A stretch of 64,000 bases of DNA from Amycolatopsis sp. MtRt-6 (GTDB taxonomy: Bacteria; Actinomycetota; Actinomycetes; Mycobacteriales; Pseudonocardiaceae): NCBI RefSeq assembly GCF_017308975.1, contig NZ_JADWPD010000030.1:1-64000 (forward strand). Direction: 5' to 3'. A program made the position numbers and the translations under genes. Every line of letters begins with the position of its first letter. Position 1 is the stretch's first letter. Positions 1 to 9,084 of this stretch are shown piece after piece. The notes below the pieces were generated by a model, which was not told where the DNA came from, did not search any database, and saw only the letters and a program-made list of their open reading frames with translations.

Positions 1-176
1 CCACATCGAGGGTGGCACCATAATTGATCACGTGGGGCCTCTGGAACCTCGGACTTGATCTTCGCAAATCCAGTCCTACCAGGGGCCCCACGCCTTATCC
101 ACACACACCGCTACTGAGAAAACCTCATTGGGGCGCTTGGGACCAGGCCGGGCCGGCGAGCGGAGCGGGCGCGACG

Positions 177-3014
177 TCAGTGGCCCGGCACCACGCGGAA
201 CCACAGCGTGAACTCCGTCTTCTGCGGCACCAGCCGGTACTGCGGCAGCACCCCCGGCCCGCACGACGCCGTCCCCAGGCCGTGCTGTGCCACGTCCAGC
301 GTCAGGTGCACCACGTCGTCCGGTACCAGGTCGTCCGTGTGCCGCGCCGCCTCCAACGCCGCCGCTGTCCAGCGGCGGGCCGTGAAGTCGAAGACCGGGT
401 CGCCGTCCACGTGGATGCCCGTTCCGTCCGGATCGGTCCAGCGGGCCCAGCGGACCGCTGTGCGGTTGCCGTTCTCCTGGGGGAACACGTACGGCGTCTG
501 CAAACCGTCGACACTGCTCGAGAACCGGCCGATCCGCGCCGCCTGGCGGCTGTCCGGGTACGCCTCGCCCGGGCCGCCGCCGAACCACTCCGCCGAGCCC
601 AGTGTGCCCGGGACCGCCATCGCCAGCCCGAGGCGGGGGAGCGTGCCCGGCAACTCGCCGTCCGGGGTCACCTCGACGCGGAGGCGGAGGCGGTCCTCGA
701 ACGCCGTCCACGTGTAGTCCGCGAACAGCCCGAACGCCTGGGCCGGCGGGGCGACTCGGGTGCGCACCACCAGCTCCTCGCCGTCGGCGTCGACCGTGAT
801 CACCCGGTGCTGCAGGCGGTGCAGCCCCGCTTCGCGCCACACCTCGGCCGCCGGCCGACCGGCGAACCCGCCCCGGTCGTTGTCCGTCGTCGCGCGCCAG
901 ACGTCGAGGCGCGGTCCGCGCACCGCGTGCCCGCCGAGAGCCGACAACGTGCCTGTCGCCGGGTCGAACTCGCCGACGCCCAGCACCAGCCGGCCGCCGG
1001 TGCGGAACACCGGCCCGCGCTGGGGGAGCGGCGCCGCGGCCGGTGCCGCCGACACCGGCAGCTGCCCCCAGCCGACGACGTGGCCGGCCGGCGCCCACGT
1101 CGTCGCCGACGTCAGCGCCGCCGACACGGTCAACCACGACTCGCCGCTCGTCGCGGGCAGCGCCGGGAGCGGCACCGCGACGCTCTGTCCGGAAGGGACG
1201 GACGGGACGTCGAGCACGCCTTGGGCGACCGCGGTTCCCTCGTCCTCCAGTGACCAGCTGAAGGTCAGGTGCCCGGTGTCCACGAAGTCGTAGTGGTTGC
1301 CGACGCGGATTCCCGCCGGATCGGCGGAGATCCGGACCGGCTCGATGACCTTCGCGAACTCGGCCAGCCCCGGCGACGGCGTCCGGTCGGGGAAGACCAG
1401 GCCGTCGATGACGAAGTTGCCGTCGTGGAGCTGCTCGCCGAAGTCCCCGCCGTAGGCGAAGTGCCCGTCGGCGGCGAGGCCGTGGTCGATCCACTCCCAG
1501 AGGAACCCGCCCTGGCAGTTCGGGTACCGCTCGAACAGCTCGCGGTACTCCAGCAGCCCGCCCGGGCCGTTGCCCATCGCGTGCCCGTACTCGCACTGCA
1601 GGAACGGCAGGTCCCGGCGACGCGCGTTGTCGTCCTCCCGGCGGCCGATCCGCTCGACGTCCTCGTGCGTGGCGTACATCCGGCTGTGCACGTCCACGTA
1701 GGCGCAGTCGTGGTCGCCCTCGTAGTGCACCGGCCGGGTCGGGTCGCGGTGACGCACCCACTCCGCCATCCGCGCGAGGTTCTCGCCGGTGTGGCTCTCG
1801 TTGCCCAGCGACCAGAGGATCACGCTGGGCCGGTTCTTGTCCCGCTCCACCGTGCGCCGCATCCGGTCGAGGTAGGCCTCGGCCCACCGCGGGTCGCCGC
1901 TCGGGTTGCCGGCCCAGCCCAGCAGCTCGAAGCCGTGGGTCTCCAGGTCGCACTCGTCGATCACCCAGAGGCCGTAGGTGTCGCACAGCTCCAGGAACGC
2001 CGGGTCGGGCGGGTAGTGGCTGGTCCGGACCGCGTTGACGTTGTGGCGCTTCATCAGCAGCACGTCGGCCAGCGCCGTCTCCGGCGAGACCACGCGCCCG
2101 GTGCGCGGGTCGTGCTCGTGGCGGTTGACCCCGCGCAGCATGAGCGGCCGGCCGTTGACCTTGAGCTGCCCGTTCTCGATGGTCACGGTCCGGAAGCCGA
2201 TCCGCACCGGCACCCGCTCGGCGGCGGTGGCCAGCGTGCCCGCGTACAGCCGCGGCGTCTCGGCGCTCCACGGCTCGACCGGCAGCTCCAGCGGCTCGCC
2301 GGCCGGGTGCCCGGTGACGCCCAGCTCGGGGATGTCCAGCACGACGTCCGGGCCGGTCTCGACCCGGACCGTGCCCAGGCCGGTGGTGTGGTCGTAGTCC
2401 GCGCGGACCCAGTAGTCCCCGATGCCGCCGGACGGTCGGGCGAGCAGGGTGACGGCGCGGAAGATGCCCGAGGCCCACCACATGTCCTGGTCTTCGAGGT
2501 AACTGCCCGCCGACCACTGGTGCACGCGCACCACGAGGACGTTGCCCGACGGCCGCAGCAGCGCCCCGACCTCGAACTCCGAGGGCAGCCTGCTGCCCTG
2601 CGTGACGCCGAGTTCGGTGCCGTTGAGCCAGATCCGCCCGCAGGAGTCGATGCCGTCGAAGCGCAGCACCGCCGACCCGGCGGGCCAGTCCGCGGGCAGG
2701 TCGAACCGCAGCCGGTGGTCCCCGGTCGGGTTGTCCGACGGCACGTGCGGCGGGTCGACCGGGAACGGGTAGGGCACGTTCGTGTAGGCCGGGCGTCCGT
2801 GGCCGTGCAGCTGCCACAGCGACGGCACCGGCAGCTCGTCCCACGCCGAGTCGTCGAACTCCTCGGCCTCGATCCCGGCGGGCGCGGCCGCGAGGCTCGG
2901 CGACAGCCGGAACCGCCAGGCGCCGTTCAACGACAGCGCCGGCGCGTCGGAGGTGAAGGCCGCGCGCGGCGGGAGCGAACCGCGGCCGGGGCCGGGGTCT
3001 TCGACGTACGACAT
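177..3014 (-). CDS. lacZ: Beta-galactosidase, GH2 family (LacZ type)
   Basis: Hydrolyses terminal beta-D-galactosides such as lactose, presumably in the cytoplasm because no signal peptide is visible. The 945-residue product has the GH2 order: N-terminal sugar-binding jelly roll (LNGAWRFRLSP onward), immunoglobulin-like domains, a TIM barrel, and a C-terminal beta-gal small-chain domain ending in HLTLDVAQHGLGTASCGPG. The acid/base Glu lies in SLGNES (about residue 406) and the nucleophile Glu in LQCEYGHAMGN (about residue 475). E. coli LacZ is 1023 residues. The reading frame stays open upstream, but I chose the ATG at 3014 (MSYVEDPG) because an AGGA lies just before it and the operators lie upstream. 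The adjacent LacI gene is its likely regulator. Identification is firm; the exact natural galactoside is not known. Confidence 0.92.
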   Translation of the reverse strand: MSYVEDPGPGRGSLPPRAAFTSDAPALSLNGAWRFRLSPSLAAAPAGIEAEEFDDSAWDELPVPSLWQLHGHGRPAYTNVPYPFPVDPPHVPSDNPTGDHRLRFDLPADWPAGSAVLRFDGIDSCGRIWLNGTELGVTQGSRLPSEFEVGALLRPSGNVLVVRVHQWSAGSYLEDQDMWWASGIFRAVTLLARPSGGIGDYWVRADYDHTTGLGTVRVETGPDVVLDIPELGVTGHPAGEPLELPVEPWSAETPRLYAGTLATAAERVPVRIGFRTVTIENGQLKVNGRPLMLRGVNRHEHDPRTGRVVSPETALADVLLMKRHNVNAVRTSHYPPDPAFLELCDTYGLWVIDECDLETHGFELLGWAGNPSGDPRWAEAYLDRMRRTVERDKNRPSVILWSLGNESHTGENLARMAEWVRHRDPTRPVHYEGDHDCAYVDVHSRMYATHEDVERIGRREDDNARRRDLPFLQCEYGHAMGNGPGGLLEYRELFERYPNCQGGFLWEWIDHGLAADGHFAYGGDFGEQLHDGNFVIDGLVFPDRTPSPGLAEFAKVIEPVRISADPAGIRVGNHYDFVDTGHLTFSWSLEDEGTAVAQGVLDVPSVPSGQSVAVPLPALPATSGESWLTVSAALTSATTWAPAGHVVGWGQLPVSAAPAAAPLPQRGPVFRTGGRLVLGVGEFDPATGTLSALGGHAVRGPRLDVWRATTDNDRGGFAGRPAAEVWREAGLHRLQHRVITVDADGEELVVRTRVAPPAQAFGLFADYTWTAFEDRLRLRVEVTPDGELPGTLPRLGLAMAVPGTLGSAEWFGGGPGEAYPDSRQAARIGRFSSSVDGLQTPYVFPQENGNRTAVRWARWTDPDGTGIHVDGDPVFDFTARRWTAAALEAARHTDDLVPDDVVHLTLDVAQHGLGTASCGPGVLPQYRLVPQKTEFTLWFRVVPGH

Positions 3015-3033
3015 GAGGTCCTTTCCACAGGTC

Positions 3034-3059
3034 CGTGAACGTTCCCGTGAACGTTCACG
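3034..3059. promoter_or_regulatory. Tandem LacI-type operators upstream of beta-galactosidase
   Basis: CGTGAACGTTCACG (3046-3059) is a perfect 14-bp palindrome with the central CG typical of LacI/GalR operators. A second copy, CGTGAACGTTCCCG (3034-3047), overlaps its edge with two mismatches in one half. They lie between the predicted promoter and the lacZ start, right next to a LacI-family gene. Confidence 0.75.
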
Positions 3060-3070
3060 GCACACTTCGC

Positions 3071-3100
3071 AGTGTGCTTCGCGGCCGGAACGAGTGTCAA
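3071..3100 (-). promoter_or_regulatory. Predicted promoter of the beta-galactosidase gene
   Basis: On the minus strand a perfect -35 TTGACA (3100-3095) is followed after 18 bp by CACACT (3076-3071). Transcription would begin near 3064, placing the operators at the start of the transcript, where a bound repressor would block initiation. Confidence 0.5.
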
Positions 3101-3103
3101 GGA

Positions 3104-4105
3104 TCAGGCGGATTCGCGCAGGTGGAGACGGGCGCGGACGATCAGCTCGGCGGGTTCGAGCGGCTTGGCCCCGGTCACGAGCCGGGCGGCCTGCTCGACG
3201 GCCAGCGCGCCGACCGCGCGGGTGTCGATCGCCACGCTCGAGAGCTCCGGCTCGACGAGGGTGCCGAGGGCGAGGCCGTCGAACCCGATCACGGCGAGGT
3301 CGGCGGGCAGGCGCAGGCCGAACCGGCGGGCCTCGCGCAGGGCGCCGATGGCCATCACGTCGTTGAAGGCGAACACGGCGGTGACGTCGGGGTGGGCGGC
3401 GAGCAGGGCGGCGAGGGCGGCACCGCCGCCGTCGACGGACTGGGCCCCGACGGCGATCCAGCCCGGTTGCACCGCAACCCCGTACTCGGCGGCGGCCCGC
3501 AGGAACCACCGGCGGCGGACGCTCGGCGCGGGGTGCCCGTCGAGCATGCCGATCCGCCGGTGGCCGCGGGAGACGAGGTGGGCGACGGCCTCGCGGACGC
3601 CGTCCTCGCCGTCGATCCCGATGCCGGGGAACCGCGAGCTGCGCGGCTCGCGGCCGATCAGGACCACCGGGATGCCGGCGGTGAGGCGCGCCAGGTCGTC
3701 GTCGGACCGGCCGAAGTAGCCGGCGACCGCGTCGACCTGGGTGCCGATCACCCGCAGCGTGGCGAGCTCCTGCTCGGGGTCGTCGGCGGTGTCGTGGACG
3801 ACGACGTGCCAGCCGCGGGCCCGGGCCGCCTCCAGCGCCCCGGAGGCGACCTCGGTGAAGAAGGGGTTGAGCAGGTCCGGCACGACGAGCCCGACGGTGG
3901 TGGTGTCCGGCCGGACCAGACCGCGGGCGAAGCGGCTGGGGCGGTACCCGAGCGCGCGGGCGGCGTCGAGGACGCGCTGCTTGGTCGAGCCGTCGATCTC
4001 GGCCTTGTCGTTCAGCGCCCGGGACACGGTCTGCCGGGAGACCCCGGCGGAGCGCGCGACGTCGTGGATCGTCACCCGCCGGGGTTCCGTGCTGCTCGAA
4101 GACAC
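3104..4105 (-). CDS. LacI-family transcriptional repressor
   Basis: A 333-residue regulator with an N-terminal LacI helix-turn-helix (VTIHDVARSAGVSRQTVSRAL, residues 11-31), the hinge region (LGYRPSRFARGL) and a periplasmic-binding-protein-like sugar domain ending in ARLHLRESA. It is immediately upstream of and co-directional with the beta-galactosidase gene, and the tandem palindromes between them are its probable operators, so local and possibly autogenous control by a galactoside is likely. The permease stop codon is only 16 bp upstream of its start, so read-through from that gene is possible. The family assignment is firm; the effector is inferred. Confidence 0.9.
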   Translation of the reverse strand: MSSSSTEPRRVTIHDVARSAGVSRQTVSRALNDKAEIDGSTKQRVLDAARALGYRPSRFARGLVRPDTTTVGLVVPDLLNPFFTEVASGALEAARARGWHVVVHDTADDPEQELATLRVIGTQVDAVAGYFGRSDDDLARLTAGIPVVLIGREPRSSRFPGIGIDGEDGVREAVAHLVSRGHRRIGMLDGHPAPSVRRRWFLRAAAEYGVAVQPGWIAVGAQSVDGGGAALAALLAAHPDVTAVFAFNDVMAIGALREARRFGLRLPADLAVIGFDGLALGTLVEPELSSVAIDTRAVGALAVEQAARLVTGAKPLEPAELIVRARLHLRESA

Positions 4106-4121
4106 GCGTCGAGTATGCCCG

Positions 4122-5510
4122 CTACCCGGCCGAGGTGCGTGCGCGGCGCTTCACGAAGCGCCAGCCCACCGCCAGGATCACGGCCAGCACCGGGATCGAG
4201 GAGAACGCGATCTTCTCCGCGCCGTCCGAGAAGCCCATCAGCGCCACCACCAGGGCCAGGAACCCGAGGGTCGCCCAGCCGCTGTAGGGCGCCCACGGCA
4301 TCCGGTACGACGGGCGCTCCAGCTCGCCGCGCAGGGCGGCCTGGCGCAGCCGGAGCTGGCAGAAGATGAGCGTCGCCCACGTGCTGATCACGCCGAGGGA
4401 CGCGATCGCGATCGCGATGTCGAACGCCTCCTTCGGCACCAGGTAGTTCAGCACCACGCCCAGCACGTACGCCACCGACGTGAAGAGGATGCCGCCGTAG
4501 GGCACCTGCCTGCTGCTCATCCGGCTGACGAACGAGGGCGCCTCGCCCTTTTCGGCCAGCGAACGCAGGATCCGGCCCGTCGAATAGAGGCCCGAGTTGA
4601 CGCTGGACAGCGCCGCGGTCAGGACCACCGCGTTCATCACGTCGCCGATGCCCGGGATGCCGAGCCTGCTGAACACCGTCACGAACGGGCTCTCGTCGCC
4701 GCTGTAGAACGGCCACGGCAGCAGCATCGCCAGCAGCAGCACCGAGCCGACGTAGAACACGCCGATCCGCCAGACCACGCCGTTGATCGCCTTCGGCAGC
4801 ACCTTGCGGGCGTCCTTCGTCTCACCGGCCGCGATGCCGACGACCTCGATCGCCGAGTAGGCGAAGATCACCGCCTGCAACGTCATCAGCGCGACGCCGA
4901 TGCCCGCCGGGAAGAGTCCACTGTGGCCGGTCAGGTTGTGCGCGCCGGCGGGGGTGCCGCCGATGTCGGCGCTCGTCAGCACCAGGCCGGCGCCGACGAC
5001 CAGGAAGACGACGATGGCCAGCACCTTGACCACCGAGAACCAGAACTCCAGCTCGCCGAACACCTTCACCGACAGCAGGTTCACCGCCAGCAGGACACCG
5101 AGCGCGATCAGCGCGGTGATCCACTGCGGCACGTCCGGCAGCCACTTGTGCACGTAGATGGCGACCGCGGTGATCTCGGCGATCCCGGTCATCGCCCAGT
5201 TCACCCAGTACATCCAGCCGGAGACGAAGCCGGCCCACGGCCCGATGAACTTCCGCGCGTAGGTGACGAAACTGCCGGAGCTGGGCTCGTGCAGGACGAG
5301 TTCGCCGAGCGCGCGCATCACGAAGTAGGCGGCGATGCCGCAGATCGCGTACGAGAAGATCAGCGACGGCCCGACCTGGTGGAGCTTGCCGCCGGCGCCG
5401 AGGAAGAGCCCGACGCCGATCGCGCCGCCGATGGCGATCATCTGCACTTGGCGGTTGCCCAGTGCTTTCGAGTAGCTTTCACCTTTTTCGGTGAGCAGCG
5501 AGGAATCCAT
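4122..5510 (-). CDS. Amino acid permease, AAT/APC family (AnsP/GabP-like)
   Basis: A 462-residue cytoplasmic-membrane transporter with about 12 hydrophobic segments. The family signature IGGAIGVGLFLGAG is in TM1 and a conserved Glu follows in MRALGELVLHEPSSGSF. The closest named relatives by sequence style are L-asparagine (AnsP) and GABA/aromatic amino-acid permeases; the substrate cannot be fixed from sequence. It diverges from the glutaminase gene on the other side of the 5511-5671 spacer, which makes asparagine or glutamine uptake an attractive but unproven idea. The ATG at 5510 follows a good promoter-like sequence. Confidence 0.88.
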   Translation of the reverse strand: MDSSLLTEKGESYSKALGNRQVQMIAIGGAIGVGLFLGAGGKLHQVGPSLIFSYAICGIAAYFVMRALGELVLHEPSSGSFVTYARKFIGPWAGFVSGWMYWVNWAMTGIAEITAVAIYVHKWLPDVPQWITALIALGVLLAVNLLSVKVFGELEFWFSVVKVLAIVVFLVVGAGLVLTSADIGGTPAGAHNLTGHSGLFPAGIGVALMTLQAVIFAYSAIEVVGIAAGETKDARKVLPKAINGVVWRIGVFYVGSVLLLAMLLPWPFYSGDESPFVTVFSRLGIPGIGDVMNAVVLTAALSSVNSGLYSTGRILRSLAEKGEAPSFVSRMSSRQVPYGGILFTSVAYVLGVVLNYLVPKEAFDIAIAIASLGVISTWATLIFCQLRLRQAALRGELERPSYRMPWAPYSGWATLGFLALVVALMGFSDGAEKIAFSSIPVLAVILAVGWRFVKRRARTSAG

Positions 5511-5519
5511 GGTTATCGG

Positions 5520-5549
5520 ACGCTAGAGCGGTGTGCGGCAGGTCACCAA
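5520..5549 (-). promoter_or_regulatory. Predicted promoter of the amino acid permease gene
   Basis: On the minus strand, TTGGTG (5549-5544), an 18-bp spacer, then TAGCGT (5525-5520). The ATG begins 9 bp after the -10 hexamer, so the transcript would be leaderless or nearly so. Confidence 0.5.
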
Positions 5550-5658
5550 GCAGGCTAAGGAAGACTTAAGGTGTGCCGGACATCACTGCGAAGTTTGTTC
5601 CGCTATCCGCGGATTCGATTTGACACGGGGTGCCCGCCGCCCGCGCCGGGGTGCCTTC

Positions 5659-5664
5659 TACGCT
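5659..5664 (+). promoter_or_regulatory. -10 element for a leaderless glutaminase transcript
   Basis: TACGCT lies exactly 7 bp before the GTG at 5672, the spacing expected when transcription starts at the start codon. No convincing -35 was found. Confidence 0.4.
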
Positions 5665-5671
5665 CGGGGCC

Positions 5672-6577
5672 GTGGATCTCGCGGCGCTGCTGGACCGGAT
5701 AGCCGACGACGTCGCGCCGGAGGTCGGCCGCGGCGCCGTCGCTGACTACATTCCCGCGCTGGCCAGGGTCGAGCCGTGGCGGTTCGGCATGGCGGTGGCC
5801 GAAGTGGACGGTGCCGTGCACGGCGTCGGCGACTGGGAGCGCCCGTTTTCCGTGCAGAGCATGTCCAAAGTGTTCACTCTCGCGCTGGCGCTTTCGCGCG
5901 GGGACGGCGTGTGGGCACGAGTCGGCCGCGAACCGTCGGGCGGCCCGTTCAATTCGCTGGTGCAGCTCGAACACGAGGACGGCATTCCGCGCAACCCGTT
6001 CATCAACGCCGGCGCCCTGGTGGTGACCGACGAGCTCGCCCGTCACGGCGACGCGGCGGACGCGCTGCTCGCCTTTCTCCGGCAGGAGAGCGGCCGCGCG
6101 GAAATCGCCGTGGACCCCGAAGTGGCCGCGTCGGAGTCGGCGCACGCCGACCGCAACCGCGCCCTCGCCTACTTCATGGCCTCCTACGGCAACATGCGCC
6201 ACCCGGTGCCGTCGGTGCTGGACCAGTACGTCCGCCAGTGCTCGATCGCGATGAGCTGCGGCGACGTCGCGCGGTCGGCGTTGTTCCTGGCCCGCCACGG
6301 CCTCCGCAACGACGGCTCGCGCCTGCTCGGGCTGAGCGCGGCGAAGCGGATCAACGCGGTGATGCTGACGTGCGGCACGTACGACGCGGCGGGCGAGTTC
6401 GCCTACCGCGTCGGCCTGCCGGGCAAGAGCGGGGTGGGCGGCGGCATCGTGGCGATCGTCCCGGGCCGGTGCGCGGTGTGCGTGTGGAGCCCGGGCCTGG
6501 ACGCGCGCGGCAACTCCGTCGCCGGGGTCGCCGCCCTCGACCGGTTCACGACGCTGACCGGCTGGTCGGTCTTCTGA
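5672..6577 (+). CDS. glsA: Glutaminase A (serine-type)
   Basis: Hydrolyses L-glutamine to L-glutamate and ammonia. The 301-residue length matches the bacterial glutaminase family (about 305-310). The beta-lactamase-like active site is visible: nucleophile Ser in SVQSMSKVF (S-x-x-K), the GPFNSLVQLE substrate segment, NPFINAGAL, the Tyr in LAYFMASYGNM, and the GLPGKSGVGGGI loop near the C-terminus. The frame is open back to a GTG at 5630, but I prefer the GTG at 5672 (VDLAALLDRI) because it gives the family length and sits 7 bp after a -10-like hexamer. It is divergent from the amino-acid permease. Confidence 0.92.
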   Translation: MDLAALLDRIADDVAPEVGRGAVADYIPALARVEPWRFGMAVAEVDGAVHGVGDWERPFSVQSMSKVFTLALALSRGDGVWARVGREPSGGPFNSLVQLEHEDGIPRNPFINAGALVVTDELARHGDAADALLAFLRQESGRAEIAVDPEVAASESAHADRNRALAYFMASYGNMRHPVPSVLDQYVRQCSIAMSCGDVARSALFLARHGLRNDGSRLLGLSAAKRINAVMLTCGTYDAAGEFAYRVGLPGKSGVGGGIVAIVPGRCAVCVWSPGLDARGNSVAGVAALDRFTTLTGWSVF

Positions 6578-6591
6578 ACGAGGTTCTGAAG

Positions 6592-7209
6592 TCAGCGCAG
6601 GTAGTTGTAGACGCTGGCCCGCGAAATCCCGAGCACGTCCGTCAGGGCGGGCACCGCGTTCTTCAGCTCCAGGAAGCCCCGCTCCTTGAGCAACCGCACC
6701 AGCTCCTTCTTCGCGGCCGCCGGAAGGCTGCGCGGGGTGTGGCCGCGCTCGCCGGCGTAGTCCTCGACCAGGGCGCGCAGCTCGTCGGCCGTGCGGGCGC
6801 GCAGGGTCTCGGCGAGCGGGGCGGGGTCGTCGGCGGTGGCCAGCCGGGTCAGGGCGTGGGCCGCCGACCCGAGCAGGGAGACGTCGAGGTTGAGGCACAG
6901 CGCCGCGACGTACTCGCCGGCCGAGTTGCGGAGGCCGATCGACGTGCTCTTCGCCGGGCGGCCGTCCGGGAACCGGTTGGGGTAGTTCTGCAGCACGTCC
7001 GGGAACTCCGGGTCGGCGATGCGGGCCAGCCCCAGCTCGGTGGCCGGGTCGCCGACCGTCCGCCCGGACAGGCCGCCTTCGATCGCGCGGACCGCGTGGG
7101 CCGGGTCGCGCAGGTCGTGCAGCACCACCTCGCACAGGCCGGGGAACATCCGGCCGACGGCGTGGGCGATCTTCTCCGCCTCGCGCAGCAGCAGCTCGTC
7201 CTCGGTCAT
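6592..7209 (-). CDS. YheO/DauR-like transcriptional regulator (PAS_6 plus HTH_22)
   Basis: A 205-residue regulator with an N-terminal YheO-like PAS domain (MFPGLCEVVLHDLRDP... NSAGEYVAALCLNLDVS, about residues 5-115) and a C-terminal helix-turn-helix (LKNAVPALTDVLGISRASVYNYLR). This is the architecture of DauR, the regulator of D-arginine use. Its ATG overlaps the stop of the upstream PLP-enzyme gene (ATGA), so the two are translationally coupled and the regulator probably controls that enzyme and itself through the dyads at 8332-8365. The family is clear; the ligand is unknown, though an amino acid is likely. Confidence 0.85.
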   Translation of the reverse strand: MTEDELLLREAEKIAHAVGRMFPGLCEVVLHDLRDPAHAVRAIEGGLSGRTVGDPATELGLARIADPEFPDVLQNYPNRFPDGRPAKSTSIGLRNSAGEYVAALCLNLDVSLLGSAAHALTRLATADDPAPLAETLRARTADELRALVEDYAGERGHTPRSLPAAAKKELVRLLKERGFLELKNAVPALTDVLGISRASVYNYLR

Positions 7210-8321
7210 CCGACCAGCTCCCGCAGCTTGTCCGCGGCCTTCAGCCCGGAGCCGGTCAGCACGACGACCGTGGTTTCGCCGGGCCGGATGGCGCCGCGCG
7301 CGCCGAAGACGTCGATGGCCGCCGCGGCCGTCGCGCTGGTGGGCTCCGCGTAGAGGCCCAGGGACGCCAGCCGGCGGGCGGCCGCGGCGATGGCGTCCTC
7401 GCCGATCGCCGCGGTGTCCCCGCCCGAGCGCCGGATCGCCGCGACGACCTCCGGCAGCCGCACCGGACGGCGGATCGCCGTCCCCTCGGCGACGGTCGGG
7501 GCGAACTCCGGCGGCTCCCGGTCGTGGAAGGCGGCGTCGACGGGGGAGCAGTTCCGCGGCTGCGCGACGAGCAGGCGGGGGAGCCTGCTGATGGACCCCG
7601 CCTCGAGGAGCTCTCCGAACCCGAGGTCGCAGCCCAGCACGATGCTGCCCGCGCCGGCCACGGTGACGACGGCGTCCGGCGCGCGGAAGCCGAGGTCCTC
7701 CCACAGCTCGTAGGCGAGGGTCTTGGTGCCCTGGAGGAAGAACGGGTGCCAGTTGTGGCTGGCGTAGGTGGTGCGGTCCGCGCGGCGGACGGCTTCGGCG
7801 GCGGTGTCGTCGCGGGTGCCCGGCACCAGCTCGACGGCCGCGCCGTACGCGCGGGTCTGGAGGACCTTCGCCGGCGACGTCCCTTCGGGAGCCAGGACGG
7901 TCGCCGCGATCCCGGCCGCGGCGCTGTAGGCGGCCACCGACGAGCCGCCGTTGCCGGAGCTGTCCTCCAGGAGCTCACGCACGCCGGCGCCGGCCAGCGC
8001 GGAGACCATGACGCTGGAGCCGCGGTCCTTGAAGCTGCCGGTCGGGCTGAACCATTCGAGCTTGAACCGGACCTCTCGATCGCCCCAGACCCGCGGGACG
8101 AGCGGGGTGCAGCCCTCGCCGAGCGACACCGGGCGGAGGTCACCGGGCAGCGCGGCCCGGTACCGCCAGAGCGAGCGGACGCCGGTGTCGACGTCGTCCG
8201 GGCGCAGGCCGGGCCGGGCGGCCACGGTCAGCGGGGCGCCGTCGTCGCCGCGCCAGCGCAGCGGGTCGCCGGGATAGCGCGTCCCCGACCGCTCGTCGGT
8301 GTACCAGTACTCCACCGTCAC
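7206..8321 (-). CDS. Threonine-synthase-like PLP-dependent lyase
   Basis: A 371-residue fold-type II PLP enzyme. The PLP lysine lies in SPTGSFKDRGSS (about residue 99), the phosphate-binding loop in EDSSGNGGSSVAAYSA, and VVVLTGSGLKA closes the C-terminus. It resembles threonine synthase and diaminopropionate ammonia-lyase-type enzymes. Coupling to a DauR-like regulator suggests catabolism of an amino acid (beta-elimination) rather than housekeeping threonine synthesis, but this is inference. The ATG at 8321 is the natural start; its promoter region holds two tandem inverted repeats. Confidence 0.82.
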   Translation of the reverse strand: MTVEYWYTDERSGTRYPGDPLRWRGDDGAPLTVAARPGLRPDDVDTGVRSLWRYRAALPGDLRPVSLGEGCTPLVPRVWGDREVRFKLEWFSPTGSFKDRGSSVMVSALAGAGVRELLEDSSGNGGSSVAAYSAAAGIAATVLAPEGTSPAKVLQTRAYGAAVELVPGTRDDTAAEAVRRADRTTYASHNWHPFFLQGTKTLAYELWEDLGFRAPDAVVTVAGAGSIVLGCDLGFGELLEAGSISRLPRLLVAQPRNCSPVDAAFHDREPPEFAPTVAEGTAIRRPVRLPEVVAAIRRSGGDTAAIGEDAIAAAARRLASLGLYAEPTSATAAAAIDVFGARGAIRPGETTVVVLTGSGLKAADKLRELVG

Positions 8322-8331
8322 CCTCCTGGTA

Positions 8332-8365
8332 TGGACAGTGAGTCCAAGTGTAGACGTACTGTCTA
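8332..8365. promoter_or_regulatory. Two tandem dyads (probable operator for the DauR-like regulator)
   Basis: TGGAC-N5-GTCCA (8332-8346) and TAGAC-N5-GTCTA (8351-8365) are perfect inverted repeats sharing the pattern TRGAC-N5-GTCYA. Their starts are 19 bp apart, roughly two helical turns, and they lie 10-44 bp upstream of the lyase ATG. Confidence 0.65.
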
Positions 8366-9011
8366 GTACTACTCCCGAGTATGCGAAATGTCTTCAGCTT
8401 CTTCTCAGGAAAAGCTTGTAACGCGGAGACGGAAAATTACGATCACCGCTGTCCGGTTCGCGCCGGCCGAGGTGCCGGTCGTGGTTGCCCCAATACCGCG
8501 AGTCGAACCGGCCGGGCCGCCGATGCCCCCGTTCGTGGTCTTGTGAGCACCGAGAACCCCGGTGCGTGACCAATCCACAGTGGACTTCCGGTGTCGTGCG
8601 GGCCCGGCCCGCGTATTCTCCGGACGGTTCTTCCGGTGCTCCGGAAAAGCGTCGAGAAATCGGCGACGAAAACCGGTGAAGTGCGGTGGCGTTAGGGTGG
8701 GGAAGAGAACGTCTCCGGACCCGCGCTTTGCCGCCGGGATAAGCGGGGAAGGCGGCCGGGAAACGCCGGACCCGACGGTCGACGTGGTCCGGACCGGTCA
8801 ACCGCGCCGCGTCCACCAGGCGGGATGGCTTGCGCCGTCCGGTGGCGCGTGCCGGGTGGACCACGGCGCGGAACGCCTCACACGCACGTCCACGCGGCAA
8901 TCGTCGCCCCCCTCCCGGGGCGGGAACGTGACGGCGACGTTAAATTCTTGCGCCGTCGGCCTGGTCCATCACGAATTTTCTGAACCTCGGCTATGAAATC
9001 GCGGTGGGTTG
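8366..9011. other. Long intergenic region upstream of the synthase operon
   Basis: About 650 bp with no credible gene: open frames here lack family features and actinomycete codon bias, and composition is visibly more AT-rich than the flanking genes. It contains an inverted repeat TTCCGG-tgct-CCGGAA (8631-8646) and one CCACAGTGG palindrome (8575-8583). It may carry regulatory sites for the divergent lyase and synthase operons. Confidence 0.6.
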
Positions 9012-9040
9012 TTGACGGCACGGAAGGAACCCGCTTAAGT
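9012..9040 (+). promoter_or_regulatory. Predicted promoter of the lipid/polyketide synthase operon
   Basis: TTGACG (9012-9017), a 17-bp spacer and TTAAGT (9035-9040). Transcription near 9047 would give a leader of about 38 nt before the ATG at 9085, with GGGAG shortly before the start codon. Confidence 0.5.
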
Positions 9041-9084
9041 ACTCCCCGTTACCCATCACCCTTTCGTGCGTAGCGGGAGTTCCC

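Noticed and set aside
5620..5625. TTGACA as -35 of the glutaminase promoter
   Set aside because: The distance to the TACGCT hexamer is 33 bp, far too long.
8394..8900. 168-codon minus-strand open frame upstream of the synthase
   Set aside because: Arg/Pro/His-rich translation, no recognisable motif, no typical third-position GC bias, and it covers the likely promoter region. Treated as non-coding.
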